64,000 nucleotides of DNA. It comes from Actinomadura rudentiformis. Lineage in GTDB: Bacteria; Actinomycetota; Actinomycetes; Streptosporangiales; Streptosporangiaceae. Each line of letters opens with the position of its first letter. The stretch's first letter is position 1. Location: NCBI RefSeq assembly GCF_008923185.1, contig NZ_WBMT01000009.1, positions 186,001 through 250,000 on the forward strand. The letters are read 5' to 3'. Under the pieces are notes generated by a model. That model was not told the origin of the DNA and searched no databases. It saw only the letters and a program-made list of their open reading frames with translations. Both the position numbers and the translations under genes were made by a program. This document shows, piece after piece, positions 43,089-50,801 of the stretch.

Positions 43089-44327
43089 TTGCCCCCGTAC
43101 CTGCTAGGCCTGCGACTCAGCGGGCGGCGCGTCCTCGTCGTCGGCGGGGGCCGGGTCGCCCAGCGGCGCGTACCGGCGCTGCTCGCGGCCGGCGCCGACG
43201 TCGTGCTCGTCGCACCGGAGGTCACGCCCTCGCTGGAGAGCCTGATCGACGACGGCCGGGTGACATGGCTCCAGCGGGAGTACCAACGCGGCGACTGCGC
43301 AGGGGCCTGGCTCGTGCAGGCCGTGAGCGACGACGGCAAGGTCAACGCCGCGGTCGCAGCCGAGGCGGAGAACGCCCGGGTGTGGTGCGTTCGCGCCGAT
43401 GACGCCGACGCCTCCGCCGCCTGGACCCCCGCGAGCGGGCAGGTCGGCGAGACCACCGTGGGTGTGCTGGCGGGCGGCGATCCGCGGCGCGCGGCGGGCA
43501 TCCGCGACGCGGTCGTGGACGGGCTGCGCGACGCGACCCTCGAAGCGCGCCACTCGCGGCACAAGCCGACCGGTGTGGCGCTGGTGGGCGGCGGGCCCGG
43601 CGACCCCGCGTTGATCACGGTGCGCGGGCGGCAGTTGCTGGCCCAGGCCGACGTCGTGGTGACCGACCGGCTCGCCCCGCGCGAGCTGCTCGACGAGCTC
43701 CCGGCGGACGTCGAGGTGATCGACGCCGCCAAGATCCCGTATGGGCGCACGGTGACGCAGGAGCGCATCAACGACTACCTGGTCGAGCACGCGCGGCAGG
43801 GCCGGTTCGTGGTGCGGCTCAAGGGCGGCGACCCGTTCGTCTTCGGCCGCGGCGCCGAGGAGGTGCTGCACTGCGCCAAGCACGGCATTCCCGTGACGGT
43901 GGTGCCGGGCGTCACCAGCGCGGTCGCGGCGCCCGCCGCGGCCGGCATCCCGGTGACCCACCGGGGAGTGGCCCAGGACTTCCACGTCGTATCCGCCCAC
44001 ATCGCCCCCGACACTCCGGCGTCGACCGTCGACTGGGCAGCCCTTGGCAGGTCAGAGGGCACATTGGTGCTGCTCATGGCGGTGGAGCGGATGAGCCTCA
44101 TCGCCGCCACCCTCATGCGCTATGGTCGGTCGTCTGACACGCCGGTGGCCGTGGTTCAGGACGGCACCCTCCCGGGACAGCGGGCGCTGACGGCCACCTT
44201 GGGCACTGTGGCCGACGAGATGGCGGCCGCCGGAGTCCGGCCACCCGCGATCGTGGTCGTGGGCGACGTGGTCAATGTGGCACGAGAGATCGACATGATT
44301 CGAGCGGACATGGGACGGGATCCGTGA
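43089..44327 (+). CDS. Uroporphyrinogen-III methyltransferase with precorrin-2 dehydrogenase domain (CysG-like)
   Basis: This 412-residue bifunctional protein has an N-terminal NAD-dependent precorrin-2 dehydrogenase/siroheme synthase domain (residues about 1-150; RRVLVVGGGRVAQRRVPALL). The C-terminal SUMT domain spans about 155-410 (GVALVGGGPGDPALITVRGR; RLKGGDPFVFGRGAEEV; VVPGVTSAVAAPAAAGIPVT). It makes precorrin-2 and sirohydrochlorin, the substrate of CbiX, so it feeds the whole operon. It starts at TTG 43089 after a 124-base gap. Its stop overlaps the GTG of the dynamin-like gene (GTGA), an unexpected coupling. Confidence 0.94.
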   Translation: MPPYLLGLRLSGRRVLVVGGGRVAQRRVPALLAAGADVVLVAPEVTPSLESLIDDGRVTWLQREYQRGDCAGAWLVQAVSDDGKVNAAVAAEAENARVWCVRADDADASAAWTPASGQVGETTVGVLAGGDPRRAAGIRDAVVDGLRDATLEARHSRHKPTGVALVGGGPGDPALITVRGRQLLAQADVVVTDRLAPRELLDELPADVEVIDAAKIPYGRTVTQERINDYLVEHARQGRFVVRLKGGDPFVFGRGAEEVLHCAKHGIPVTVVPGVTSAVAAPAAAGIPVTHRGVAQDFHVVSAHIAPDTPASTVDWAALGRSEGTLVLLMAVERMSLIAATLMRYGRSSDTPVAVVQDGTLPGQRALTATLGTVADEMAAAGVRPPAIVVVGDVVNVAREIDMIRADMGRDP

Positions 44328-47215
44328 CACCCCCGGCAGAGCAGAGCGCGGTCCATGACGAGGAGGCGGGTGCCGGCCCGGAGCGCGCCGGCACCGGCGC
44401 CGTTCCCGAGCCCGCCCGGCCCACCACAGGGCCCGCGAAGGAACCGGCCCCCACCGAGCAGCCGTCCGGCGAGCCGTCTTCGAGTGAAGGCTCCCCCGGC
44501 GAGCGTTCGTCCGGCAAGAGCTCGTCCGGCGAGCGCTCGACCGGCAAACGGTCACCCCGCAAGCGGTCGCCCGCCAAACGGGCGTCGCCCGCCAAGGAAC
44601 CGTCCAGCGACCCCTCATCCGCAGAGCCGTCATCTGCCGAGGGCTCGCCCAGCGAGGAGCCGTCCACCGAGGGCTCGCCCAGCGAGAGGGCATCCGCCAA
44701 GCGATCGTCAAGCAAGCCGTCGTCCGGTCCGCGATCTTCGGGTGAACGGTCTTCCGGCGAGCGGTCGTCTGCCGAGCCGTCGTCCACGGAGCGGTCGTCT
44801 GGCGCGGGGGCGTCCAGCGAGGAGCCGTCCGGCGCGCACTCTTCTGGCGTGCGTTCGTCCGGCGAGAGCTCGTCCAGCGAGAGGGCGTCCGCCGAGCGGC
44901 CGTCCAGCGAGCTGTCGTCCGGTCCGCGATCTTCGGGTGAACGGTCTCCCGGTGAGGGAGCGTCTGCCGAGCGGTCTCCTGCTGAGCCGTCGTCTGCTGA
45001 GCGGGGGTCTGGTGATCCGTCGTCCGCCCAGCCATCGTCTGGCGAGCGGTCGTCTGCCGAGCCGTTGCCCATCCAGCGTTCGTCCGGTCAGCGGTCGTCC
45101 GGCGCCGGGTCCTCCGGCCAGGAGCCGTCCGGCGCGCGGTCTTCTGGCGTGCGTTCGTCTGCGAAGGACTCGCCCGGCGACAGGGCGTCCGCCGAGCGCT
45201 CGTCCAGCGAGCCGCCGTCCGGCGCGGGATCTTCAGGCGGACGGTCGCCTGGTGAGGGGACGTCCGGCGAGCAGTCTTCCGCTGAGCCGTTGTCCACGGA
45301 GTGGTCGTCCGGCGAGCGTTCGTCTGAGGGCTCGTCCAGCCAGGGGGCGTCCGGCGGGTGGTTCTCCGCCGAGCGTTCGTCTGGCGGAGGGGTGTCTGGT
45401 GAGCCTTTGACCGGTGAACGGGCGTCCAGTGATCAGGGTTCGGCGGCGCAGGGCGGGATGCCGCCCGGGGCGGTGGATCTCAGCGGGACGGAGGCGCTCT
45501 CGGGGCGCCGGCCGGTGAGCGGGCGTGGACCGGTGCACAAGGGAGAGCTCACCAGGGCACTGACCGGGCTGCGCGATCAGCTCGGGGCGTTCGAGCTGGT
45601 GCTCGACGTGCCCGGGGTCGAGGAGGCGCGGGCGGCGCAGCTCGACATCAAGGCACAGCTCGACGACTACGTGCTGCCGCGCATCCAGGCGGCGAGCGCG
45701 CCCATGCTCGTGGTGCTGGGCGGCTCGACCGGGGCGGGCAAGTCGACGCTGGTCAACACGCTCGTGGGGGCGCGGGTCAGCGCCACCGGCGTGTTGCGGC
45801 CGACCACCAGCAGCCCGATCCTGGTGTGCCACCCCGACCACAACGACTGGTTCCTGGAGGGGCCGCTGCTGCCCGGCATGGGGCGCGTTCCCGGCCCGGC
45901 GCCGGACGCCATCGCGGGCGACCAGCTGGTGATCATCCCCAGCGAGGCGCTCCCGCCGGGGCTGGCGCTGCTGGACAGCCCGGACTTCGACTCGGTCTTC
46001 GAAGACCACTTCGAGTTCGCGACCAAGCTGATGGCCGCCGCCGACCTGTGGTTGTGCGTCACCACGGCGGCGCGGTACGCCGACGCCCAGGTGTGGCAGA
46101 TGTTGCAGCGGGCCAAGGACAACGGCGCCACCATCGGGGTCGTGCTCTCGCGGGTGCCGCAGGGCGCGGGCTCGGAGGTCGTCGACCACTTCGCCGAGAT
46201 GCTCACCGAGCACGGCGTCGGTGACGCGCGGCGGTTCACCATCCCGGAGACCAAGATCGAGGACAGCCGGCTGCCGGAGGAGGCCGCCGAGGACGTGCGG
46301 GCCTGGCTGGTCGGGGTGGCCGAGAACGCCGAGGATCGCGAGATCGTGATCGGCGACACCCTCGGCGGCGTGCTCGACAGCCTTCGCATCCGCGTGCCGG
46401 AGCTGGCCAAGCAGGTCGAGGTCCAGGTCGAGCAGCGTGCCGAGCTGGCGCAGGAGGTCGAGGCCGCGTACGGCACGGCCCTCGCCGAGCTGGACGAGGA
46501 CACCCGCAACGGTTCGCTGCTGCGCGGCGAGGTACTGGCCCGCTGGCAGGACTTCGCCGGAACGGGTGATCTCCTGCGCGCTCTCCACGTTCAGCGTGGG
46601 CGGCCGGGACGGCGCTCCAGCCGCCGGCGCCGCAGCCCCGCCCGCGTGCGCGCGCTCAAGAGCGCCCTGCGCAGCGGGCTGGAGTCGTTGATCATCGCGT
46701 CCGCCGAGCACGCCGCCGAGCAGGTGCTCGTCCGGTGGCGGGCGCACCCGGCGGGCGGCCAGGTCCTCGCCCGTCCGGCCATCGGCCTCGGGCACGCGTC
46801 CCCAGAGCTGTCGCGCCGCGTCACCCGGGCCGTCAGCTCCTGGCAGGACCACGTTCAGGAACTGATCCGCACCGAGGGCGTCACCAAGCGCTCGGTCGCC
46901 AAGCTGGTCTCCTTCGACGAGGAGGCGCTGTCGCTGGTCCTGATGATCGGGCTGCTCGGTTACGGCACCTCCGACGTCGCCGTCGAGGGCGGCACCAGCG
47001 CAGTGCCGCAGCGGCTGCTCAAGGCGTTGTTCGGCGCGGAGTCCCTGCGCGGCATGGGCGCCAAGGCCCGCGCCGACCTGCGGAGCCGCATCGGCATGCT
47101 GTTCGACGAGGAGGCCCTGCGGTACGGGCAGGTACTCGACGCCGCAGGCATACCCGACGAGACGACCCCAGTCCAGCTTTACCAGGCCACGTACAACCTC
47201 GAGGTCGCCCGATGA
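44324..47215 (+). CDS. Dynamin-like GTPase with long repetitive N-terminal extension (DynA/DynB type)
   Basis: This 963-residue protein has a normal dynamin-family core from about residue 400 onward. Its G1 motif is GGSTGAGKSTLVNT near 466-479, its switch/G3 region LLDSPDFDSVFEDHF near 550, and helical stalk sequence follows with a hydrophobic patch (LSLVLMIGLLGYG) near 870-885. The first 390 residues are a disordered Ser/Gly/Glu/Arg tail made of 5-residue repeats (SSGER, SSAEP). In Streptomyces two adjacent dynamins stabilise FtsZ rings during sporulation septation; a second GTPase gene follows here, overlapping by four bases. The GTG start overlaps the CysG-like stop. Confidence 0.82.
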   Translation: MTPPAEQSAVHDEEAGAGPERAGTGAVPEPARPTTGPAKEPAPTEQPSGEPSSSEGSPGERSSGKSSSGERSTGKRSPRKRSPAKRASPAKEPSSDPSSAEPSSAEGSPSEEPSTEGSPSERASAKRSSSKPSSGPRSSGERSSGERSSAEPSSTERSSGAGASSEEPSGAHSSGVRSSGESSSSERASAERPSSELSSGPRSSGERSPGEGASAERSPAEPSSAERGSGDPSSAQPSSGERSSAEPLPIQRSSGQRSSGAGSSGQEPSGARSSGVRSSAKDSPGDRASAERSSSEPPSGAGSSGGRSPGEGTSGEQSSAEPLSTEWSSGERSSEGSSSQGASGGWFSAERSSGGGVSGEPLTGERASSDQGSAAQGGMPPGAVDLSGTEALSGRRPVSGRGPVHKGELTRALTGLRDQLGAFELVLDVPGVEEARAAQLDIKAQLDDYVLPRIQAASAPMLVVLGGSTGAGKSTLVNTLVGARVSATGVLRPTTSSPILVCHPDHNDWFLEGPLLPGMGRVPGPAPDAIAGDQLVIIPSEALPPGLALLDSPDFDSVFEDHFEFATKLMAAADLWLCVTTAARYADAQVWQMLQRAKDNGATIGVVLSRVPQGAGSEVVDHFAEMLTEHGVGDARRFTIPETKIEDSRLPEEAAEDVRAWLVGVAENAEDREIVIGDTLGGVLDSLRIRVPELAKQVEVQVEQRAELAQEVEAAYGTALAELDEDTRNGSLLRGEVLARWQDFAGTGDLLRALHVQRGRPGRRSSRRRRSPARVRALKSALRSGLESLIIASAEHAAEQVLVRWRAHPAGGQVLARPAIGLGHASPELSRRVTRAVSSWQDHVQELIRTEGVTKRSVAKLVSFDEEALSLVLMIGLLGYGTSDVAVEGGTSAVPQRLLKALFGAESLRGMGAKARADLRSRIGMLFDEEALRYGQVLDAAGIPDETTPVQLYQATYNLEVAR
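44430..45430 (+). repeat. About 1 kb of degenerate 15-bp repeats inside the dynamin-like gene
   Basis: Degenerate copies of a 15-base unit near GAGCGGTCGTCCGGC run almost without interruption for about a kilobase. They encode SSGER/SSAEP/GERSS pentapeptides. Larger blocks are also duplicated; for example, residues around SSELSSGPRSSGER recur. Because of the repeat, other frames on both strands are also open here, but those are artefacts. Confidence 0.85.
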
Positions 47216-48900
47216 CTACCTCGGCCATTCCCGCGAAGTCCCCGGCGGGGACCGGCGGCATCCCGATCCCGGCGACGGACGCCCTCGACGGCGCCGCCGG
47301 GCTCACCGACCGGCTCGACCGGCTCGACCAGCTGGTCGAGCTCGGCAGCGGCCGGCTCGACGCGCCGATCCTGGCGGAAGCCGCCGTGCTCCTCGACCGA
47401 GCCGGGCAGCGCCTGCGCCTGTCGGGCGAGCACACCGTCGTCACGCTCGCCGGCGGTACGGGAAGCGGCAAGTCCTCGCTGTTCAACGCCATCTGCGGGC
47501 TGGAGCTGTCGCCCACGGGCGTGCGGCGGCCCATGACCTCCAAGGCGCACGCCTGCGTCTGGGGCCTCGACGGCGCGGGCCCGCTCCTGGACTGGCTCGA
47601 CGTCGACAAGCGCCACCGCTACGCCCGAGCCAGCGCGCTCGATCTGGAACGCGCCGACAGCTCGCTGCAGGGTCTCGTCCTGCTCGACCTGCCCGACCAC
47701 GACTCCATCCAGGCGCTGCACCGCGCCGAGGTGGACCGCTTCGTCACCATCGCCGACCTCCTCGTGTGGGTGGTCGACCCGCAGAAGTACGCGGACGCGG
47801 CGTTGCACCGCAACTACATCGTCCCGTTCGCCCGCCATGCCGGGGTCACCTTGATCGTCCTCAACCAGGTCGACAAGCTGCAGCCGGCCGAGGTCGACGA
47901 CTGTGTGGCCGACCTCCGCCGCCTCCTGGAGGCCGAAGGCCTGGCCGACCCGCGGATCGTCACCACGTCCGCCGTGAGCGAGGAGGGCGTCGCGGGCTTC
48001 CGGAGGGTGCTGGTCGACACCGTCGCCGCCCGTCGCGCCCGTTCCGAACGGCTGACCGCCGACGTCGACAAGCTCTCCGAACGCTTCGTCGAGTTCCGCG
48101 GCGCCGCCGAGCCGCCTGCGGGCGTCGACGAGGCACGCCGTACCGAGCTCGTCCAAGCCCTCACCGACGCGGCAGGCGCGCCCGCCGTCGCCGAGGCGAT
48201 GGAGAGCGCGTACGAGCTGCGCGCCGCCGATTTCGTGGGCTGGCCGGTCAGCGCCCTGATCACCCGCCTCCGTTCGGACCCCCTGCGCCGTATGCGCCTC
48301 ACCGAGCTGCGCGACGAGCTGCGCGGCGCGTTCACCGGCCCCATCGGCGCCCAGCAGGGCGACGTCGACACCGCCCTCCAGGGCGTCACCGACGGGGTGG
48401 TCGCCGACCTGCCCGGCCCCTGGGCGCGCTCGGTCCGCGCCGCGGCCCGTTCCCAGTCGGCCGAGCTCCCCGAGGCCCTCGGTGAAGCGCTCAAGGAGGC
48501 GCTGCCCACGTTCAACCAGATCCCGCGCTGGTGGTGGCTGGTCAAGACCTGGCAGTACTTCCTGGTCCTGGTCTCCATCCTGGGTGTCGCCTGGATCGGC
48601 CTCCTGCTCGTGTACGGCCTCTTCGAGGTGGCCGACGCCCCGACCTCCATGGTCGGCGAGGCGGGCCTCATCCCGTACGTCGCGATCCTTGTCATCTGCA
48701 CGCTGGGCATGGGCGCGCTGACCTCGTCCGCCTGCCGCAACATGGTCGCGCTGCAGTCGGCCAAGCACGGCGAACGCATGGAACAGCACATGCGGGAGCG
48801 CATCGCCGTGGTCGCCGAGGAGAAGGTCCTGACGCCGGTGGCCGCCGAGCTCGACGCCTACGCGCGGTTCCGCGACAACGTGGAAGCCGTCCGCAGCTAG
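47212..48900 (+). CDS. Second dynamin-like/YfjP-family GTPase with two C-terminal membrane spans
   Basis: This 562-residue membrane-anchored GTPase has its P-loop GGTGSGKSSLFNAI at 81-94, G3 motif DLPDHDS near 163 and G4 motif NQVDKL near 221. A helical middle part is followed by two hydrophobic segments at about 443-466 (WQYFLVLVSILGVAWIGLLL) and 483-505, then a short charged cytoplasmic tail. The ATG overlaps the first GTPase stop (ATGA). By position and architecture it would be the partner of the upstream dynamin, together tethering to the division-site membrane; this is inference from the Streptomyces DynA/DynB pair. Confidence 0.82.
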   Translation: MTTSAIPAKSPAGTGGIPIPATDALDGAAGLTDRLDRLDQLVELGSGRLDAPILAEAAVLLDRAGQRLRLSGEHTVVTLAGGTGSGKSSLFNAICGLELSPTGVRRPMTSKAHACVWGLDGAGPLLDWLDVDKRHRYARASALDLERADSSLQGLVLLDLPDHDSIQALHRAEVDRFVTIADLLVWVVDPQKYADAALHRNYIVPFARHAGVTLIVLNQVDKLQPAEVDDCVADLRRLLEAEGLADPRIVTTSAVSEEGVAGFRRVLVDTVAARRARSERLTADVDKLSERFVEFRGAAEPPAGVDEARRTELVQALTDAAGAPAVAEAMESAYELRAADFVGWPVSALITRLRSDPLRRMRLTELRDELRGAFTGPIGAQQGDVDTALQGVTDGVVADLPGPWARSVRAAARSQSAELPEALGEALKEALPTFNQIPRWWWLVKTWQYFLVLVSILGVAWIGLLLVYGLFEVADAPTSMVGEAGLIPYVAILVICTLGMGALTSSACRNMVALQSAKHGERMEQHMRERIAVVAEEKVLTPVAAELDAYARFRDNVEAVRS

Positions 48901-48923
48901 GGCTGTCTCGAGCTGTCCCGAAG

Positions 48924-48932
48924 TTATCCACA
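48924..48932 (+). promoter_or_regulatory. Consensus DnaA box
   Basis: TTATCCACA is a perfect DnaA-box consensus in the gap between the second GTPase and the ssb-like gene. Only one perfect copy is present, so this is not an origin; a DnaA-controlled promoter for the SSB paralogue is possible. Confidence 0.55.
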
Positions 48933-48980
48933 GTTTCGTGAGGGGCTTTTCACGGAGGGTGAGCATGCGCCAACGTGGTG

Positions 48981-49011
48981 GTCGTGCGGAGCCATGAAGG
49001 CTTCGCACGAC
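48981..49011 (+). promoter_or_regulatory. RNA hairpin in the ssb-like leader
   Basis: GTCGTGCGGAGCC and GGCTTCGCACGAC pair over 13 positions with one G-T wobble around a 5-base loop. The hairpin ends 18 bases before the ssb start codon and nine before its ribosome site. It may be an attenuator or terminator of the GTPase transcript; there is no U-run. Confidence 0.55.
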
Positions 49012-49029
49012 GACCGAAGTGGAGGACAT

Positions 49030-49587
49030 GTGAACGAGGCCCAGATCACCGTCGTCGGCTGGATCGCCGCAGAGCCCTTTTACACGATCACGGGCAATGG
49101 CACCCCGTTCCTGTCATTACGGGTCGGCTGCACCCCGCGCCGCTTCGACCGGCAGTCCGGGCTCTGGAAGGACGTCGACACGCTCTTCCTGACCGTCAAC
49201 TGCTGGCGCCAGCTCGCCGACAACGTCAACGCGTCCGAGTTCAAGCGCGGCTATCCCGTCGTCGTCACCGGCAGGCTGCGCATCCGGCAGTACGAGAAGG
49301 ACGGGCACTACCGGTTCTCCGCCGAGATCGAGGCCAGCACGCTGGGCCATGACCTCTCGCGTGGCACGGCCGACTTCCGCCCCGTCCAGCGAAGCGGCGC
49401 CCTCAGCGAGGAGGACCGCCAGGTGGCTCATGACGCCGCCGACCAGTGGGCGGTCGCAGGTCCCCTCGCCGCCCCCGGAGAGACAGCCGACCAGGTCACC
49501 ACGGAGGCCGACCAGGCGACCACGGAGGCGGACGGCGCCGAACGTGGCGAAGACGACAAGCTCGATCTCCGGACCGAGGCCGCTTGA
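49030..49587 (+). CDS. Single-stranded DNA-binding protein paralogue (SsbB-like)
   Basis: This 185-residue protein has an N-terminal OB fold of SSB type (residues about 3-108; VNEAQITVVGWIAAEPFYTI, LFLTVNCWRQLADNV, GYPVVVTGRLRIRQYEKDG). The tail (about 110-185) is acidic and Ala/Thr-rich, with TTEAD repeats. It ends DLRTEAA and lacks the DDDIPF-like tip that recruits partners in housekeeping SSB. This matches the second SSB of Streptomyces, which affects chromosome segregation in sporulation. GTG 49030 follows GGAGGA. Confidence 0.88.
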   Translation: MNEAQITVVGWIAAEPFYTITGNGTPFLSLRVGCTPRRFDRQSGLWKDVDTLFLTVNCWRQLADNVNASEFKRGYPVVVTGRLRIRQYEKDGHYRFSAEIEASTLGHDLSRGTADFRPVQRSGALSEEDRQVAHDAADQWAVAGPLAAPGETADQVTTEADQATTEADGAERGEDDKLDLRTEAA

Positions 49588-49670
49588 GCGCTGTCGTCAC
49601 TGAAAGTATCCGTCTGCAGTCACAGAGTGCGCGGATATCGCCCCTCGCGACGCCGAAAGGCGTACTCTCT

Positions 49671-50525
49671 GTGACTGTGAATCAGCCCTGGGTCACACTC
49701 ACTCTCTTCGTCACCACGATGATGGCGACGATCGGGTTCGCCGTCCGCATGATGAAGGCTGAGGTCTCCGGACTCCGCAGCGAGACCAAGGCGATGTTCG
49801 ACGGCATGCGCAGTGAGACCAAGGCGCTCTTCGAGGGTGTGCGCAGTGAGACCAAGGTGCAGTTCGAGGGCTCCCACAGCGAAACGAGAGCGGAGTTCGA
49901 GTGGATCCGCAGCGAGACGAAGGCGCAGTTCGAGGGCATGCGTGCGGAGAATGCGGCGATGTTCGAGACGCAACGCACCGAATACCGCACATTGTTCGAC
50001 GGTCAGTGCGCCGAATACCGGGCGTTGTTCGAGGATCAGCGTGCGGAGACGACGGCGGTCCTTGAGGGCCAGAGCACCGAGTACCGTGCGCTGTTCGAAG
50101 GCCACCGTTCGGAGTACCGCGCATTGTTCGGGGGCCAGCGCGCGGAGAACGCGGCGATGCTGGCGGGTCACCGCGACCAGAACGCGGCCCTGCTCGAAAG
50201 CCAGCGCATCGAGTACAGGGCCCTGGTCGAAGGCCAGCGCACGGAATACCGGGCGTTGTTCGAGGGGCAGCGCGATGAGATGCGGGCGTTGTTCGAGGGT
50301 CTCCGAGGGGAGATGGATATTCGCTTCGACCAGCTCGACGCTCGCGTGGACGGGATGGACGTCAGGCTGGAGGGAGTCGACGCCCGGCTGGGCCGAGTCG
50401 ATGCCCGGCTGGATCAGGTGGATGCGCGGCTGAGCCTGGTGGAGGAGCAGATGCGAACGCTCGACCGGGATGTGCATGCGCTGTCGATCAAGGTGATGGG
50501 CAAGGACCAGCCCCCCGATGGCTGA
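49671..50525 (+). CDS. Membrane-anchored hendecad/heptad coiled-coil protein
   Basis: This 284-residue protein is not assigned to a family. Residues about 6-26 (WVTLTLFVTTMMATIGFAVR) form one membrane span. Residues 37-212 are 16 contiguous 11-residue repeats of the type TEYRALFEGQR or SETKALFEGVR, and residues about 218-266 shift to seven heptads (ARLGRVD, ARLDQVD). Hendecad and heptad periodicities both give long coiled coils, so this looks like a rod of about 35 nm projecting from the membrane. Start choice (GTG 49671 or 49677) is uncertain. It follows the ssb-like gene on the same strand. Confidence 0.8.
   Translation: MTVNQPWVTLTLFVTTMMATIGFAVRMMKAEVSGLRSETKAMFDGMRSETKALFEGVRSETKVQFEGSHSETRAEFEWIRSETKAQFEGMRAENAAMFETQRTEYRTLFDGQCAEYRALFEDQRAETTAVLEGQSTEYRALFEGHRSEYRALFGGQRAENAAMLAGHRDQNAALLESQRIEYRALVEGQRTEYRALFEGQRDEMRALFEGLRGEMDIRFDQLDARVDGMDVRLEGVDARLGRVDARLDQVDARLSLVEEQMRTLDRDVHALSIKVMGKDQPPDG
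49779..50306 (+). repeat. 16 tandem 33-bp units (11-residue hendecads)
   Basis: Exactly 528 bases divide into 16 units of 33. Consensus at protein level is x-E-x-(K/R)-A-x-F-E-G-x-R. Early units favour SETK, later ones TEYR or AENA, showing stepwise duplication followed by divergence. Confidence 0.88.
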
Positions 50526-50801
50526 TCCGGGACCCATCGGTTGCGGGGGCGTCGTCGGCAGCCGGCCGACCTGCCGGTCGGCGCCCCCGGCCGTAGGGGT
50601 TGCGGGCCGCCTTATATCCAGGAAACGCCGCGCATGGTTTCTTCCCCCTCCGGTGGTGCTGAGGACAGCGTGCCCGCTGGCCCCGTCCGTAGGGACCCAG
50701 AGCGGTCACCTACATGTGCGCTATTGAAGGTACCGTTTTCCGACCCGTTCCGCACACGTTGCACCTATCGTGTTACACAACGTGAGTCGTAAGGGGGAAG
50801 G
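50526..50801. other. Intergenic region upstream of the diguanylate cyclase
   Basis: No gene is seen. The last 50 bases carry an inverted repeat (CACGTTG at 50755-50761 with CAACGTG at 50778-50784) and a BldD-like site. Confidence 0.6.
50773..50785 (+). promoter_or_regulatory. BldD-like binding site before the GGDEF gene
   Basis: TTACACAACGTGA fits the BldD core TNACNCWGNGTNA at every fixed position but one (A for G at position 8). It lies 17 bases upstream of the start codon. BldD binds c-di-GMP and represses diguanylate cyclase genes in Streptomyces, so the location makes biological sense. Confidence 0.5.

Noticed and set aside
44272..45072. 266-residue minus-strand frame in the dynamin gene repeats
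   Set aside because: A 15-base repeat with no stops in several frames produces it. The plus frame continues into a real GTPase domain.
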